This document shows, one piece after another, positions 55,111-63,912 of a stretch of 64,000 bases of DNA. The notes under the pieces were generated by a model, which was not told where the DNA came from, did not search any database, and saw only the letters and a list, made by a program, of their open reading frames with translations. This DNA comes from Haloarcula amylovorans. Lineage in GTDB: Archaea; Halobacteriota; Halobacteria; Halobacteriales; Haloarculaceae. Position 1 is the first letter of the stretch. Each line of letters opens with the position of its first letter. A program made the translations under genes and the position numbers. The stretch spans positions 121,731 to 185,730 of the forward strand of contig NZ_SRIF01000005.1 in the NCBI RefSeq assembly GCF_004681185.1. The letters are read 5' to 3'.

Positions 55111-55356
55111 ATGGCACGAACGAACCTCTCGGAGGAAGACGAAGGCAAGCGAGTCGTGAACAACAGCGGCGACGAGGTCGGCGTCATCTCGGGGTATCGA
55201 GGCGGGCACGCCTACGTCGACCCGGACCCCGGAATCACGGACAAGATCATGTCGACACTCGGCTGGGAGAACGTCGACGAAGACGACTACAAATTGGATT
55301 CCTCGCAGATAGCGAGCATCGACGACGACGAGGTTCGACTCAAGTCGAACATGTAG
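55111..55356 (+). CDS. PRC-barrel domain protein
   Basis: An 81-residue protein from MARTNLSEEDEGKRVVN. It contains the PRC-barrel strands GDEVGVISGYRGGHAYVDPD and the closing segment DSSQIASIDDDEVRLKSNM. The start at 55111 is preferred because the family begins MARxxL; an ATG ten codons upstream is possible. Function unknown. Confidence 0.75.
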   Translation: MARTNLSEEDEGKRVVNNSGDEVGVISGYRGGHAYVDPDPGITDKIMSTLGWENVDEDDYKLDSSQIASIDDDEVRLKSNM

Positions 55357-55386
55357 CGACCCCGCCGCAGCGGGTCTCACTCCTTT

Positions 55387-56739
55387 TCAGCCTTCGATGG
55401 CGTCGAGCAGCCGCTCGACCCTATCGAGGAGTCCGTCGACGGTGGGCGAGAGGACGGTAAGTTCGTCGGCACCGCTCTCGCCGCGAGCGACGACAGCGAT
55501 GGGTGACTCCTCGCTCGTCTCGAAGGCCCGGTCGACGCCCCTCGACACCCTCTCGGCTGCCGAAACGTCCCCCAGACGGTCCGCGGAGTCGACCGTCACG
55601 ACTGTCCCGTCAAGGGCCGAGAGGGCCGATTCGACGCGCTCGCTCGCTCGGCAGGTGACCGCGAACCGGAGTTCGGGGTCGTGTTCGCGGGCGGCCAACA
55701 GGCACGCTGCGAGGTCCGCTACCGCGCCGAAGCGAACGCAAGGGCCTCGGCGGTCGTCGCTCGCTGTCGGCCCCAGAACGCCCTCGACGGCGGCTACTTC
55801 GACGGGTGTCTCGGCGTAGGGTGTCGCACCAGCGACAGCCGCCCCACTCTCCGAAAGCAGCGGCGTCACGTCGCGCTCTGTGAGCGCCGAGACGACGCCC
55901 TCTACGGCCTCGCTCGTCTCCTGGCGGGCGGCCTCGTCGCGTATTTCGACCATGTGGTGGACTGCCCCCGGCCCCTCGCCCACGTCGAGGTTGTACCGCA
56001 CGGCCCGCGATAACAGACTGACGCCGCTGCCGACGGCCGCTGTGAGGTCGTCGCCGTGGGCCAGTCGCGTGGCGATGGCCGACGAGAGGGTACATCCGGA
56101 GCCGTGGGTCGCCTCGGTCTCGACTCGGTCGTGCCGGAACGTCGTCACCGAGTCAGCGGTGACGAGCGTGTCGACGATCTCGTCGCCGGGAACGTGTCCG
56201 CCCTTGACGAGCGCGGCGTCGGCCCCCATCTCGACGATGTCTCGACCCGCCGCTTCGGCATCCTCGGGACTCGTAATCTCGCGGTCGGTCAGCACCTCGG
56301 CCTCGTCGGCGTTGGGCGTGACGAGCGCAGCCTCGGCGAGTAGTCGCTCGTAGGCGGCCTCGGCCTCCGGTTCGAGCAGTCGGTCCCCCGACGTGGCGAC
56401 CATCACCGGGTCGACGACGAGGTTCGAGAGGTCAGCAGCCGCATCGACGACGAGGTCGATGACCGAACTCGCCGCGAGCATCCCCGTCTTGACGGCAGCC
56501 ACCTCGAAGTCCTCGCGGACGGCCCGAATCTGGGCCTCGATCTCCTCGGTCGGCAGGAGGTGCTGGCCCTGCACGCCGGTCGTATTCTGTGCCGTGACGC
56601 TCGTGACGGCGCTCGTCCCGAACGCGCCACCGGCCTCGATGGTCTTCAGATCGGCCTGAATCCCGGCCCCGCCGCCTGAGTCGCTTCCTGCGATGGTGAG
56701 CACGACTGGCGGCGTGACCGGTGCGTCCGCTCGTGGCAT
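55387..56739 (-). CDS. thiDN: Bifunctional ThiD-ThiN (HMP-P kinase / thiamine phosphate synthase)
   Basis: A 450-residue fusion. Residues 1-265 are the ThiD kinase (VVLTIAGSDSGGGAGIQADLKT, TSVTAQNTTGVQGQH, VETEATHGSGCTLSSAIAT), which phosphorylates hydroxymethylpyrimidine phosphate. Residues 275-450 are ThiN, which joins HMP-PP to thiazole phosphate in archaea lacking ThiE. The start MPRADAPVTPP is chosen nine codons inside the longest frame because the ThiD domain begins just after it. No TPP riboswitch is visible upstream. Confidence 0.92.
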   Translation of the reverse strand: MPRADAPVTPPVVLTIAGSDSGGGAGIQADLKTIEAGGAFGTSAVTSVTAQNTTGVQGQHLLPTEEIEAQIRAVREDFEVAAVKTGMLAASSVIDLVVDAAADLSNLVVDPVMVATSGDRLLEPEAEAAYERLLAEAALVTPNADEAEVLTDREITSPEDAEAAGRDIVEMGADAALVKGGHVPGDEIVDTLVTADSVTTFRHDRVETEATHGSGCTLSSAIATRLAHGDDLTAAVGSGVSLLSRAVRYNLDVGEGPGAVHHMVEIRDEAARQETSEAVEGVVSALTERDVTPLLSESGAAVAGATPYAETPVEVAAVEGVLGPTASDDRRGPCVRFGAVADLAACLLAAREHDPELRFAVTCRASERVESALSALDGTVVTVDSADRLGDVSAAERVSRGVDRAFETSEESPIAVVARGESGADELTVLSPTVDGLLDRVERLLDAIEG

Positions 56740-56921
56740 GTTCGAGCGGTCGGCCGGTGGCCTCAAAGCGATGCTGGTCTCGGCGGCTATCGCTCGACGG
56801 AAAGCGAAGACGGGCCGAACAAACCGGCAATCGAGGCGCTATCCTAGTATGCTAATAATACTCTTAAGCATTCCTGGGAAACGCTTATGTGTTCGAACCT
56901 ATTGAAAACCGGTGTACGACA

Positions 56922-57086
56922 ATGGAACCGGCACCGAACGATTCCGACGAGACGAACGAGCAGTACGGTACCTTCACGACCGGCGGCGGCGACACCGTCG
57001 TCTACGACACGGAGAACCCAGAGGCGTGGCTTCAATCCAGTTATGCCGTCGAAGTAGGCCCCTCGTCGGAACGAACAAGCGCGTAA
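56922..57086 (+). CDS. DUF7331-like small protein
   Basis: A 54-residue acidic protein (MEPAPNDSDETNEQYGTFTT ... YDTENPEAWLQSSYAVEV). It matches my memory of the small haloarchaeal DUF7331 proteins with a DxAWLQS core. Divergent from thiDN and convergent, one base apart, with the AIR-synthase-like gene. Confidence 0.6.
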   Translation: MEPAPNDSDETNEQYGTFTTGGGDTVVYDTENPEAWLQSSYAVEVGPSSERTSA

Positions 57087-57087
57087 C

Positions 57088-58110
57088 TCACTCCTGTAGT
57101 TTTCCCACGTACTCCTCGAAAGTCCCCCAGAAGGGGTCGACACCGGGGTGGTCCGTGGGTTCGCCGTCGACGACCAATCCGCTCTCTTCAGTGACGACGC
57201 CCGCGTCGGCTGCGGGGATCCCCTCCGATTCGAGAGCGGCCAGTACGTCCTCGACACCGTCGGGGTCGACAGCCGCGAGCAGCGTCCCCTCGCTGATGGA
57301 TATCCACGGGTCGATGCCGAAGAAGTCACAGGCCTCGCGGACGCCCGGTTGCATCGGCACCCGCTCGGTCTCTAACTCGATGCCGACGCCCGCGGCGCGG
57401 GCCATCTCGTAGAGGCCGCCGTAGATGCCACACTCCGTGGCGTCGTGCATCGCGTTCACCGGGCCAGCCGCGGCAGCCGTCAGCGCGTCTCTGACGGGAC
57501 TCATGTCGTAGAACCGGTCGGTCGCGTCGTCGATGGCCTCGGCGTCCATCGCTCCGTCCATGAGCGACTCGAACTGGATAGAGAGCAGGCCGGTCGCCTC
57601 GATGGCCGGTCCCTTCGTTATCACGACGCGGTCGCCGACCTGCGCGCCGTCGGGTCGCACCAGGTCGTCGAACGACCCGACCGAGACGCTCGTCCCGCCG
57701 CCGACCATCGGGTAGTTACACCCGGCGTAGCGGCCGGTGTGGCCGGTGACGACGGAGACGCCCAACTCACGGGCCTCCGCGTCGAACGTCTCCCAGACGG
57801 TTCGGAACTCCTCGTTCGTTATCTCGGGCGGGAGGTTGAAGTCGATCGAGAGGTGCGTCGGCGGAAGCCCCGAGACGGCGACATCGCTCAGCAGGATGTG
57901 AAAGGCGAACCACGCCGCTCGCTCGAATCCCAGCGACGGCATCAGGAACACGGGGTCGGTCGCCATCGTGACGGCCCGGTCGCCCACTTCGATAACACCA
58001 AAGTCGACGCCGTGGCGCGGTCCCAGCGTCACGTCCTCGCGGTCGGCGCCCAGGTTCGGGTAGATGTACTCGTCGAAGAACTCGCGGTCTACTTTGCCGA
58101 GGTCTGCCAT
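57088..58110 (-). CDS. AIR synthase-related (PurM/HypE/ThiL-like) protein
   Basis: A 340-residue ATP-binding protein from MADLGKVDREFF; the frame can extend 3 codons. Family segments: HGVDFGVIEVGDRAVTMATD, LLSDVAVSGLPPTHLSIDFN, VTGHTGRYAGCNYPMVGGGT, HDATECGIYGGLYEMARAAG and GTLLAAVDPDGV. It belongs to the PurM/HypE/ThiL superfamily but is not clearly ThiL (thiamine-phosphate kinase) or HypE. Position near thiDN is suggestive only. Confidence 0.85.
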   Translation of the reverse strand: MADLGKVDREFFDEYIYPNLGADREDVTLGPRHGVDFGVIEVGDRAVTMATDPVFLMPSLGFERAAWFAFHILLSDVAVSGLPPTHLSIDFNLPPEITNEEFRTVWETFDAEARELGVSVVTGHTGRYAGCNYPMVGGGTSVSVGSFDDLVRPDGAQVGDRVVITKGPAIEATGLLSIQFESLMDGAMDAEAIDDATDRFYDMSPVRDALTAAAAGPVNAMHDATECGIYGGLYEMARAAGVGIELETERVPMQPGVREACDFFGIDPWISISEGTLLAAVDPDGVEDVLAALESEGIPAADAGVVTEESGLVVDGEPTDHPGVDPFWGTFEEYVGKLQE

Positions 58111-58169
58111 ACCCGTCAATACTATGCGGTGGTACTAATCGGTAACCTTCGTCGCGGCGACGCCCAGCC

Positions 58170-60317
58170 TCAGGATCGCCGACAGGCGGCCGCGAACGCG
58201 GCGAGGAGGGCTGCAAGCAGCGTTCCAACGACGGTGAAGCCGGGACCGTCCGCCGCCGTCGTCCCCGCCGATCGATTCGGCGTCACCGTTCCCGTCGTCG
58301 ACGTCGACGTTCCACCGGTCGGCGTCTGTGTCGTCGCCGACCCGTTCGAGGGTGTGACCGTTATTCGGACCGGGTTCGCGCCGCCCGCCGAGACGACCAC
58401 GCTGCCAGCCTCAGGAAGCGGGATACCGCTGGCGACTCGCGTCGTGTTCTCCGGCGGGAGCGAGACCTCCCGCGTGGCGACGGCCTGATAGTCCCGCGTG
58501 AAGACGACAGTGCCGGTTGCCGGTACGTCCGCGTCGTTTCGGACCGTCGCCGTCACGACGACCGAATCGCCCTGTGTGAGCGTCTCGGAACTGACCTGGA
58601 CGTCCGTCACCCGCGTCCGGGCTGGTCGCTCGACGACGACGGTGACGTTAGTCCCGTCGATGCTGGCGGTGTAGAGACCCGGCGTCGCGAACGTGTGTGA
58701 CAGCGGCACCATCTGCTCCTCGCCGGGTTCGATGCGTCCGCGTTCGGTCGTGACGGCGGTCCCGTTAATGTCGAGCGTCGCGTTGTAGGTTCCCTCGGTG
58801 CCACCGGCGTTGCTCACCAGGGCCTCGACGGTGAGCGTCTCGCCCGTCGCCAGCCGGATCGGACTCGTCTCCGTGACGTTCGTGGACCGATACGGGCCAC
58901 TCACCCGATAGGCCCTCGACTCGCTAGCGTCGGGCAGTGAGTAGCTGATTCTGGCGGGTAGCTGGCCGAACACGCGAGCGTGGACGCTCGCGTTCCACAT
59001 CTGCAGGTCGGCGGGCGTCTCGGTGTACGTCGCCGCCGTCGCCCGCGAGTCGTTGCCGCCGGTGCGCTCGACTGCGGTGAGCAACTCTTCCTGTGTCACC
59101 GGCTGGTTCATCCCGTTCAGCTCTCGGATCGTTCCCTGAAACGTCGCCTCGCTCGCCGTCTGGACGCGTATCTCCTCGTCGATGCGACCGGCCGCCAACG
59201 ACCCCTTGACGTAGTTCGTGTTCTCCTCCCACGTGGCTGGCTCGGCCAACACCACGGAGTCGTAGACCGATCGCTCACCGTCTTCGAGGACGTCCCGAAA
59301 CGCATCGAAGTCGATGCGGTCCTGTTCGAGCGAGAGGAACGCCGCGTAGTACACGGCGGTCCCTTCGGTGAGCCAGCGGGTTCGCTTGGTGGGCGTGAAC
59401 GACTGTCTCGTGTGCGTATACTCGTGGAGCCAGACGTTCTCGGCCGTATCGAGCGGCTCGTCGTCCTGTACCCACATGTCCGACCCTCCCTGTTCGAGCC
59501 CGCGGACGCCCCAGTCGACGCCGTCGGTCGGCGCGGCGACGACGAACACCTCCTCGTCACGGTCACCGACCCGGAGCGAGTCCGACGCCGCGGCCAGCGA
59601 GTCGAGAATCTCCTCGGGCGACTCGGCGAGCTCCGCTCGCTCGGGGACGACGAGACGGAACGTCTGGCCGTCGGCCTCGCGCTGGAAGGTCTCTACCTCG
59701 CCGAGATAGACGAGCTGGTCACCCGCCGCGCCAGGCCCATCCGTCGTCACCGCCTGCTCAAACGTCATCTGGTCGCGGCCGGTGTAGCGCCATCGGGTTG
59801 GCGTCTGTGACCGACTGATGAGCGCCCACTCGCCTGCGTCGACGGCGACGTATCGCCCTTCCGACCCTTCGATTCCGGCTTTCTGGGCCGTCTCGTTGGG
59901 GTCGATCAGGTAGTCGATAGTCGCGGTTCGGCTATCCTCGTCCCAGACGAACGTCGTCTCGTTGACCCGGCTGAACCCGTCGGTGTCGGTCACCGTCGCG
60001 TTCCGGGGGACCGCGGTCTCCAGTGACACCACTCGGTCCGGAATCTCGTAGGTCAGTGTCACGGCCACCTCGCCGGGTTGTTCGGGCGTCAGCGCGTAGG
60101 TCTGCGTCTGGTTGATGCTGTCGTCGTCTGCGACCTGTAAGAACTGTCCACCGGCGACGGTCGGTTGACTCTGTGGTCGGGCCAGAGCCGACGTTTCAGC
60201 CGGTGTCGTCCGTCCCGTAGCGTCTGCTGTCCCCGCTGCCGGACCCACGGACGTGAGAACGAGCAGTATAGCGAAGGCGACTGCGGCCCACCCTCGCTGC
60301 GCCACGCGCATTGTCAC
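58170..60317 (-). CDS. Secreted PGF-CTERM protein with gluzincin-like HEYTH motif
   Basis: A 715-residue exported protein with a signal peptide (about 1-32). An N-terminal beta domain precedes a metallopeptidase-like core with VWLHEYTHTRQSF and WLTEGTAVYYAAFLSLEQ (HExxH and the Glu of a WLxEGxA motif, M1/M61-like), near residues 292-330. CARDB-like domains (about 500-650) follow, then a Thr/Ser-rich stalk and the tail DGPGFTVVGTLLAALLAAFA plus Arg. That tail is a PGF-CTERM signal, recognised by archaeosortase A for lipid attachment. Likely a cell-surface protease (activity inferred). Confidence 0.8.
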   Translation of the reverse strand: MTMRVAQRGWAAVAFAILLVLTSVGPAAGTADATGRTTPAETSALARPQSQPTVAGGQFLQVADDDSINQTQTYALTPEQPGEVAVTLTYEIPDRVVSLETAVPRNATVTDTDGFSRVNETTFVWDEDSRTATIDYLIDPNETAQKAGIEGSEGRYVAVDAGEWALISRSQTPTRWRYTGRDQMTFEQAVTTDGPGAAGDQLVYLGEVETFQREADGQTFRLVVPERAELAESPEEILDSLAAASDSLRVGDRDEEVFVVAAPTDGVDWGVRGLEQGGSDMWVQDDEPLDTAENVWLHEYTHTRQSFTPTKRTRWLTEGTAVYYAAFLSLEQDRIDFDAFRDVLEDGERSVYDSVVLAEPATWEENTNYVKGSLAAGRIDEEIRVQTASEATFQGTIRELNGMNQPVTQEELLTAVERTGGNDSRATAATYTETPADLQMWNASVHARVFGQLPARISYSLPDASESRAYRVSGPYRSTNVTETSPIRLATGETLTVEALVSNAGGTEGTYNATLDINGTAVTTERGRIEPGEEQMVPLSHTFATPGLYTASIDGTNVTVVVERPARTRVTDVQVSSETLTQGDSVVVTATVRNDADVPATGTVVFTRDYQAVATREVSLPPENTTRVASGIPLPEAGSVVVSAGGANPVRITVTPSNGSATTQTPTGGTSTSTTGTVTPNRSAGTTAADGPGFTVVGTLLAALLAAFAAACRRS

Positions 60318-60351
60318 CTCTTATCGGCCCCCGGTTCATATAACTGTCCGG

Positions 60352-60774
60352 TTATACTGAACGTAATCGACCTTCGAGGTCATCGAAGACGTCACCGACG
60401 TGGTCGCGGCTGTCGTCCCGTATCGATCTGACGGCTTCCATATCCTGTCCGTCGGGGTCGTCTAGCGCCCAGTCGCGCACCTCGACGTCGGCGTCGAGCG
60501 ACAGCGTTGAACAGCCCATGGTAACGACGAGGTCGCAGGTTTCCAGTTCTGCAGTCGATATCTCGCTCGGGGTCCGCTCCGAGAGGTCGATATCGAGTTC
60601 CCGCATCACCTCGACGACTTCCGGGTGGACGTGGTCAGCGGGATGTGTCCCGCCGGTGAGCACTTCGACCTCGTCTTCGAGGCCGCGCTCGGCGACTTCT
60701 CGTTCCGCGAAGGCCGCGGACATCTGCGAGCGGCCGGCGTTCTGGACGCAGACGAAGGCGACGCGCATCGTCAT
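60352..60774 (-). CDS. arsC: Low-molecular-weight protein phosphatase / arsenate reductase (ArsC-like)
   Basis: A 140-residue protein of the LMW-PTPase fold. The phosphate/arsenate loop is VCVQNAGRSQM (CX5R, Cys9-Arg15), with the late Asp region RDWALDDPDGQD. It could reduce arsenate or remove phosphate from phosphotyrosine. Its ATG overlaps the stop of an upstream 46-codon frame whose start copies its own N-terminus. Confidence 0.85.
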   Translation of the reverse strand: MTMRVAFVCVQNAGRSQMSAAFAEREVAERGLEDEVEVLTGGTHPADHVHPEVVEVMRELDIDLSERTPSEISTAELETCDLVVTMGCSTLSLDADVEVRDWALDDPDGQDMEAVRSIRDDSRDHVGDVFDDLEGRLRSV

Positions 60775-60899
60775 CGGTCGCCTCCCGTGGCGACCGTGGC
60801 GGCGGGTCGTGGGCGGCTGTCCGTTCGAGCGAAGCGAGACAGGACTCGTCGCGGTAGCGGCGCGACGGCGTTCTGGACACAGACGAAGGCGACGCGAAT
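60736..60899. repeat. Duplicated arsC 5' segment (33-nt imperfect direct repeat)
   Basis: 60736-60768 (in arsC) and 60867-60899 (in the upstream small frame) are identical at 31 of 33 bases. In both copies they encode RVAFVCVQNA on the minus strand. This is a partial duplication of the arsC start. Confidence 0.8.
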
Positions 60900-60911
60900 G
60901 GTGTCGGTCAT
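60771..60911 (-). pseudogene. Truncated ArsC-like start overlapping arsC
   Basis: A 46-codon frame beginning MTDTIRVAFVCVQNA, the ArsC N-terminus including the loop Cys. It then diverges to an Arg-rich tail (VAPLPRRVLSRFARTDS) before the CX5R loop is complete, so it cannot be an active phosphatase. Its TGA overlaps the ATG of arsC (ATGA). It may be a recombination relic that now serves as a translated leader for arsC. Confidence 0.65.
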
Positions 60912-61078
60912 CGCTTGATCGTTTCTCGGACGACGAAATGGTGATTTCGGTCCGCTCGCGTCTATATACTGCTATCGAGTGCTATTTCCATTGCCTCGGT
61001 ACTGCGGCGTCTACCCCCGAAACCGCTTGCCGCGCCGCTCCCGCAATCCTTACGCCGGGGACGGACAGAGGGTGGGCT
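60912..61078. promoter_or_regulatory. Divergent promoter region between arsC and mutS paralogue 2
   Basis: TCTATATACTG at 60961-60971 is a near-symmetrical TATA element that could serve either direction. A weak GGGTGGG lies before the mutS ATG. Confidence 0.4.
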
Positions 61079-63775
61079 ATGACAGAGGCGACGGGCATCG
61101 TCGGGGAGTTCCTCTCGCTCAAGGAGGGGACCGACGCCGACTTGCTGGCGATGCAGTGCGGCGACTTTTACGAATTTTTCGCGGACGACGCCGAACGGGT
61201 GGCCGAGGAACTGGACCTGAAAGTCTCACAGAAGTCCTCACACGGCTCGTCGTATCCGATGGCGGGCGTTCCGGTCGACGACCTGACGCCGTACGTCTCC
61301 GCACTGGTCGAACGCGGGTATCGGGTCGCCGTCGCGGACCAACACGAGACGGCCGACGGCCACGCCCGCGAGATAACGCGGGTCGTGACGCCGGGCACAC
61401 ATCTGGAGAGCAGCGACGCCAGCGCGCGGTATCTCGCCGCGCTGGTCCGACAGGCATCCCGCGGCGAGGGCGACACCTACGGGCTGGCCTTCGCCGACGT
61501 GACGACGGGCCGGTTTCAGGTGACCCAACTCGACGACGCCGACCCCGCCGCGGCGCTCTCGGAGCTGTACACGTTCGCGCCAGCAGAGGTCTTACCCGGT
61601 CCCGACCTTCGGAACGACGACGACTTCCTGGTGCAACTTCGGGAGCGCTCGGACGCCGCGCTGACCTTACACGCCACGGAGTCGTTCGAACCGGGCCGCG
61701 CCCGGCACCGGGTGCGCGAGCAGTTCGGCGCGGAGACCTTAGAGAGCGTCGGCGTCGAGGGAGACGAGGCCGCCATCGCCGCCGCCGGGGCGGTCCTCTC
61801 TTACGTCGAGGAGACGGGCGTCGGGACGCTCGCGGCGGTCACGCGACTACAGGTCTACGGCGCGCGCGAACACGTCGCGCTGGACGCCACGACCCAGCGC
61901 AACCTCGAACTCACCGAGACGATGCAGGGCGACAGTTCGGGGTCGCTGTTCGACACTGTCGACCACACCGTCACCGCCGCCGGTGGACGACTGCTCCGAC
62001 GGTGGCTCCAGCGACCGCGCCGAGACCGGGGAGAACTCCACCGCCGGCAATCCTCCGTCGCGGCGCTGACCCACGAAGCGATGGCCCGCGAGGCGATTCG
62101 GGAGACGCTCGGCGACGCCTACGACCTCGAACGGCTGGCGTCACGGGCCACCTCGGGAAGCGCCGATGCGAGAGACCTGCGGGCGGCACAGGAGACGCTC
62201 GCGCTCCTCCCCGAAGTGGCCGACGCCGTCGCCGAAACCGAGCGACTGGCCGACTCGCCGCTCGCCGACGCGCTCTCGGGGGCTGACCGCGAGGCCACCG
62301 CCTCGCTCGCTGCGGAACTGGACGCCGCTCTCGTTGAGGACCCGCCCGGCACCGTCACGCAGGGCGGGCTCTTCTGCCGGGGCTACGACGACGAGTTGGA
62401 CGACCTCATCGACGAACACGAGGGGGCGCTCTCGTGGCTGGAGACGCTCCCCCAGCGGGAGAAAGACCGCACCGGTATCACCCACCTCTCGGTGGACCGC
62501 AACAAGACCGACGGCTACTACATTCAAGTGGGGAAGAGCGAGACCGGCGACGTGCCTGACGAGTACGAGCAGATAAAGACGCTGAAGAACTCCAAGCGCT
62601 ACACCATCCCCGAACTCGACGAAAAAGAACGGGACGTCCTTCGGTTAGAGGAGCGCCGCCACGAGATGGAGTACGAGTTGTTCGAGGACCTCAGAGCGCG
62701 CGTCGCCGAGCACGCGACGCTCATGCAGGACGTGGGCCGGGCGCTCGCCGAGGTGGACGCGCTGGCCTCCTTTGCCGTCCACGCCGTCGAGAACGACTGG
62801 ACCCGTCCCGACGTCACCGAAGGCGACGAACTCACCATCGAGGCCGGTCGCCATCCGGTCGTCGAACAGACCACCGAGTTCGTCCCCAACGACCTCTATC
62901 TGGACCGCGACCGGCGGTTCCTCATCGTCACTGGGCCGAACATGAGCGGGAAGTCGACCTACATGCGACAGGCGGCGCTGGTCACTCTGCTGGCCCAGAC
63001 CGGCAGTTTCGTCCCTGCGAGGGCGGCGACCGTCGGCCTCGTGGACGGCATCTACACCCGCGTCGGCGCACTGGACGAACTCGCACAGGGCCGCTCGACG
63101 TTCATGGTCGAGATGCAGGAACTCTCCAATATCCTCCACTCGGCTACCGAGGACTCGCTGGTGATTCTCGACGAGGTGGGCCGCGGGACGGCGACGTTCG
63201 ACGGGATCTCCATCGCGTGGGCCGCGACGGAGTACATCGTCAACACGCTCGAATCGAAGACGCTCTTTGCCACCCACTATCACGAATTGACGGCACTGGG
63301 CGATAACCTGCCGACCGTCCAGAACGTCCACGTTGCCGCCGACGAAACCGACGGTGACGTGACCTTCTTGCGGACGGTTCGAGACGGGCCGACCGACCGC
63401 TCGTACGGTGTTCACGTCGCCGATTTAGCCGGAATACCCGACCCAGTCGTTTCCCGCTCGCGGGAGGTGCTCGACCGCCTGCGCGAGGACAAGGCCATCG
63501 AGGTTAGGGGGAGCGACGCGGACGGCAGCAACGAGACCACGCAGGCCGTCTTCGATTTAGGGTCGGGGCAGTTCGCTCCCGGTGGGGAGACACAGCGAGT
63601 CGAGACCGACGGAAGTCCCGAGGCAGCCACCGCCGACGAGTCAGCCGAGGCGGTTATCGACGCCGAGACACAATCAGTCCTCGAAGAGTTACAGAGTCTC
63701 GATGTCAACGAGACGCCGCCCGTCGAACTGATGGCGAAGGTTCAACAGTGGCAAGACGAACTCGACGAAGCGTGA
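61079..63775 (+). CDS. mutS: DNA mismatch-recognition protein MutS (MutS1 type, paralogue 2)
   Basis: An 898-residue protein starting MTEATGIVGEFLSL; the longer in-frame region upstream is non-coding. The mismatch-binding motif is GDFYEFF (Phe30-Tyr31-Glu32). Clamp segment: VDRNKTDGYYIQVGKSE. Walker A is [13 protein letters not shown] near residue 619, with [16 protein letters not shown] (Walker B) and FATHYHELTALG. The C-terminus ends ETPPVELMAKVQQWQDELDE. It keeps the FxE motif like paralogue 1 but differs throughout, so it is a distinct MutS1 lineage rather than a recent copy. No mutL here. Confidence 0.94.
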   Translation: MTEATGIVGEFLSLKEGTDADLLAMQCGDFYEFFADDAERVAEELDLKVSQKSSHGSSYPMAGVPVDDLTPYVSALVERGYRVAVADQHETADGHAREITRVVTPGTHLESSDASARYLAALVRQASRGEGDTYGLAFADVTTGRFQVTQLDDADPAAALSELYTFAPAEVLPGPDLRNDDDFLVQLRERSDAALTLHATESFEPGRARHRVREQFGAETLESVGVEGDEAAIAAAGAVLSYVEETGVGTLAAVTRLQVYGAREHVALDATTQRNLELTETMQGDSSGSLFDTVDHTVTAAGGRLLRRWLQRPRRDRGELHRRQSSVAALTHEAMAREAIRETLGDAYDLERLASRATSGSADARDLRAAQETLALLPEVADAVAETERLADSPLADALSGADREATASLAAELDAALVEDPPGTVTQGGLFCRGYDDELDDLIDEHEGALSWLETLPQREKDRTGITHLSVDRNKTDGYYIQVGKSETGDVPDEYEQIKTLKNSKRYTIPELDEKERDVLRLEERRHEMEYELFEDLRARVAEHATLMQDVGRALAEVDALASFAVHAVENDWTRPDVTEGDELTIEAGRHPVVEQTTEFVPNDLYLDRDRRFLIVTGPNMSGKSTYMRQAALVTLLAQTGSFVPARAATVGLVDGIYTRVGALDELAQGRSTFMVEMQELSNILHSATEDSLVILDEVGRGTATFDGISIAWAATEYIVNTLESKTLFATHYHELTALGDNLPTVQNVHVAADETDGDVTFLRTVRDGPTDRSYGVHVADLAGIPDPVVSRSREVLDRLREDKAIEVRGSDADGSNETTQAVFDLGSGQFAPGGETQRVETDGSPEAATADESAEAVIDAETQSVLEELQSLDVNETPPVELMAKVQQWQDELDEA

Positions 63776-63912
63776 CGCGAGTCTCGGTCGGTCACGTCGC
63801 TCTGTCGAGTGATAGTAGCCATTGCAAATCACTGCACACCCGACCGCACGGCGGCGGTGCGGCCGATGTGTAAACCGTTTCAACTGTGACTCTAGTCTGC
63901 TCTCGGCACTGT

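Noticed and set aside
56740..56921. TPP riboswitch upstream of thiDN
   Set aside because: No CUGAGA-type core or second conserved helix is visible on the minus strand.
60518..61078. N-terminal extension of the second MutS
   Set aside because: It runs antisense through arsC and its promoter; MutS similarity begins only at 61079.
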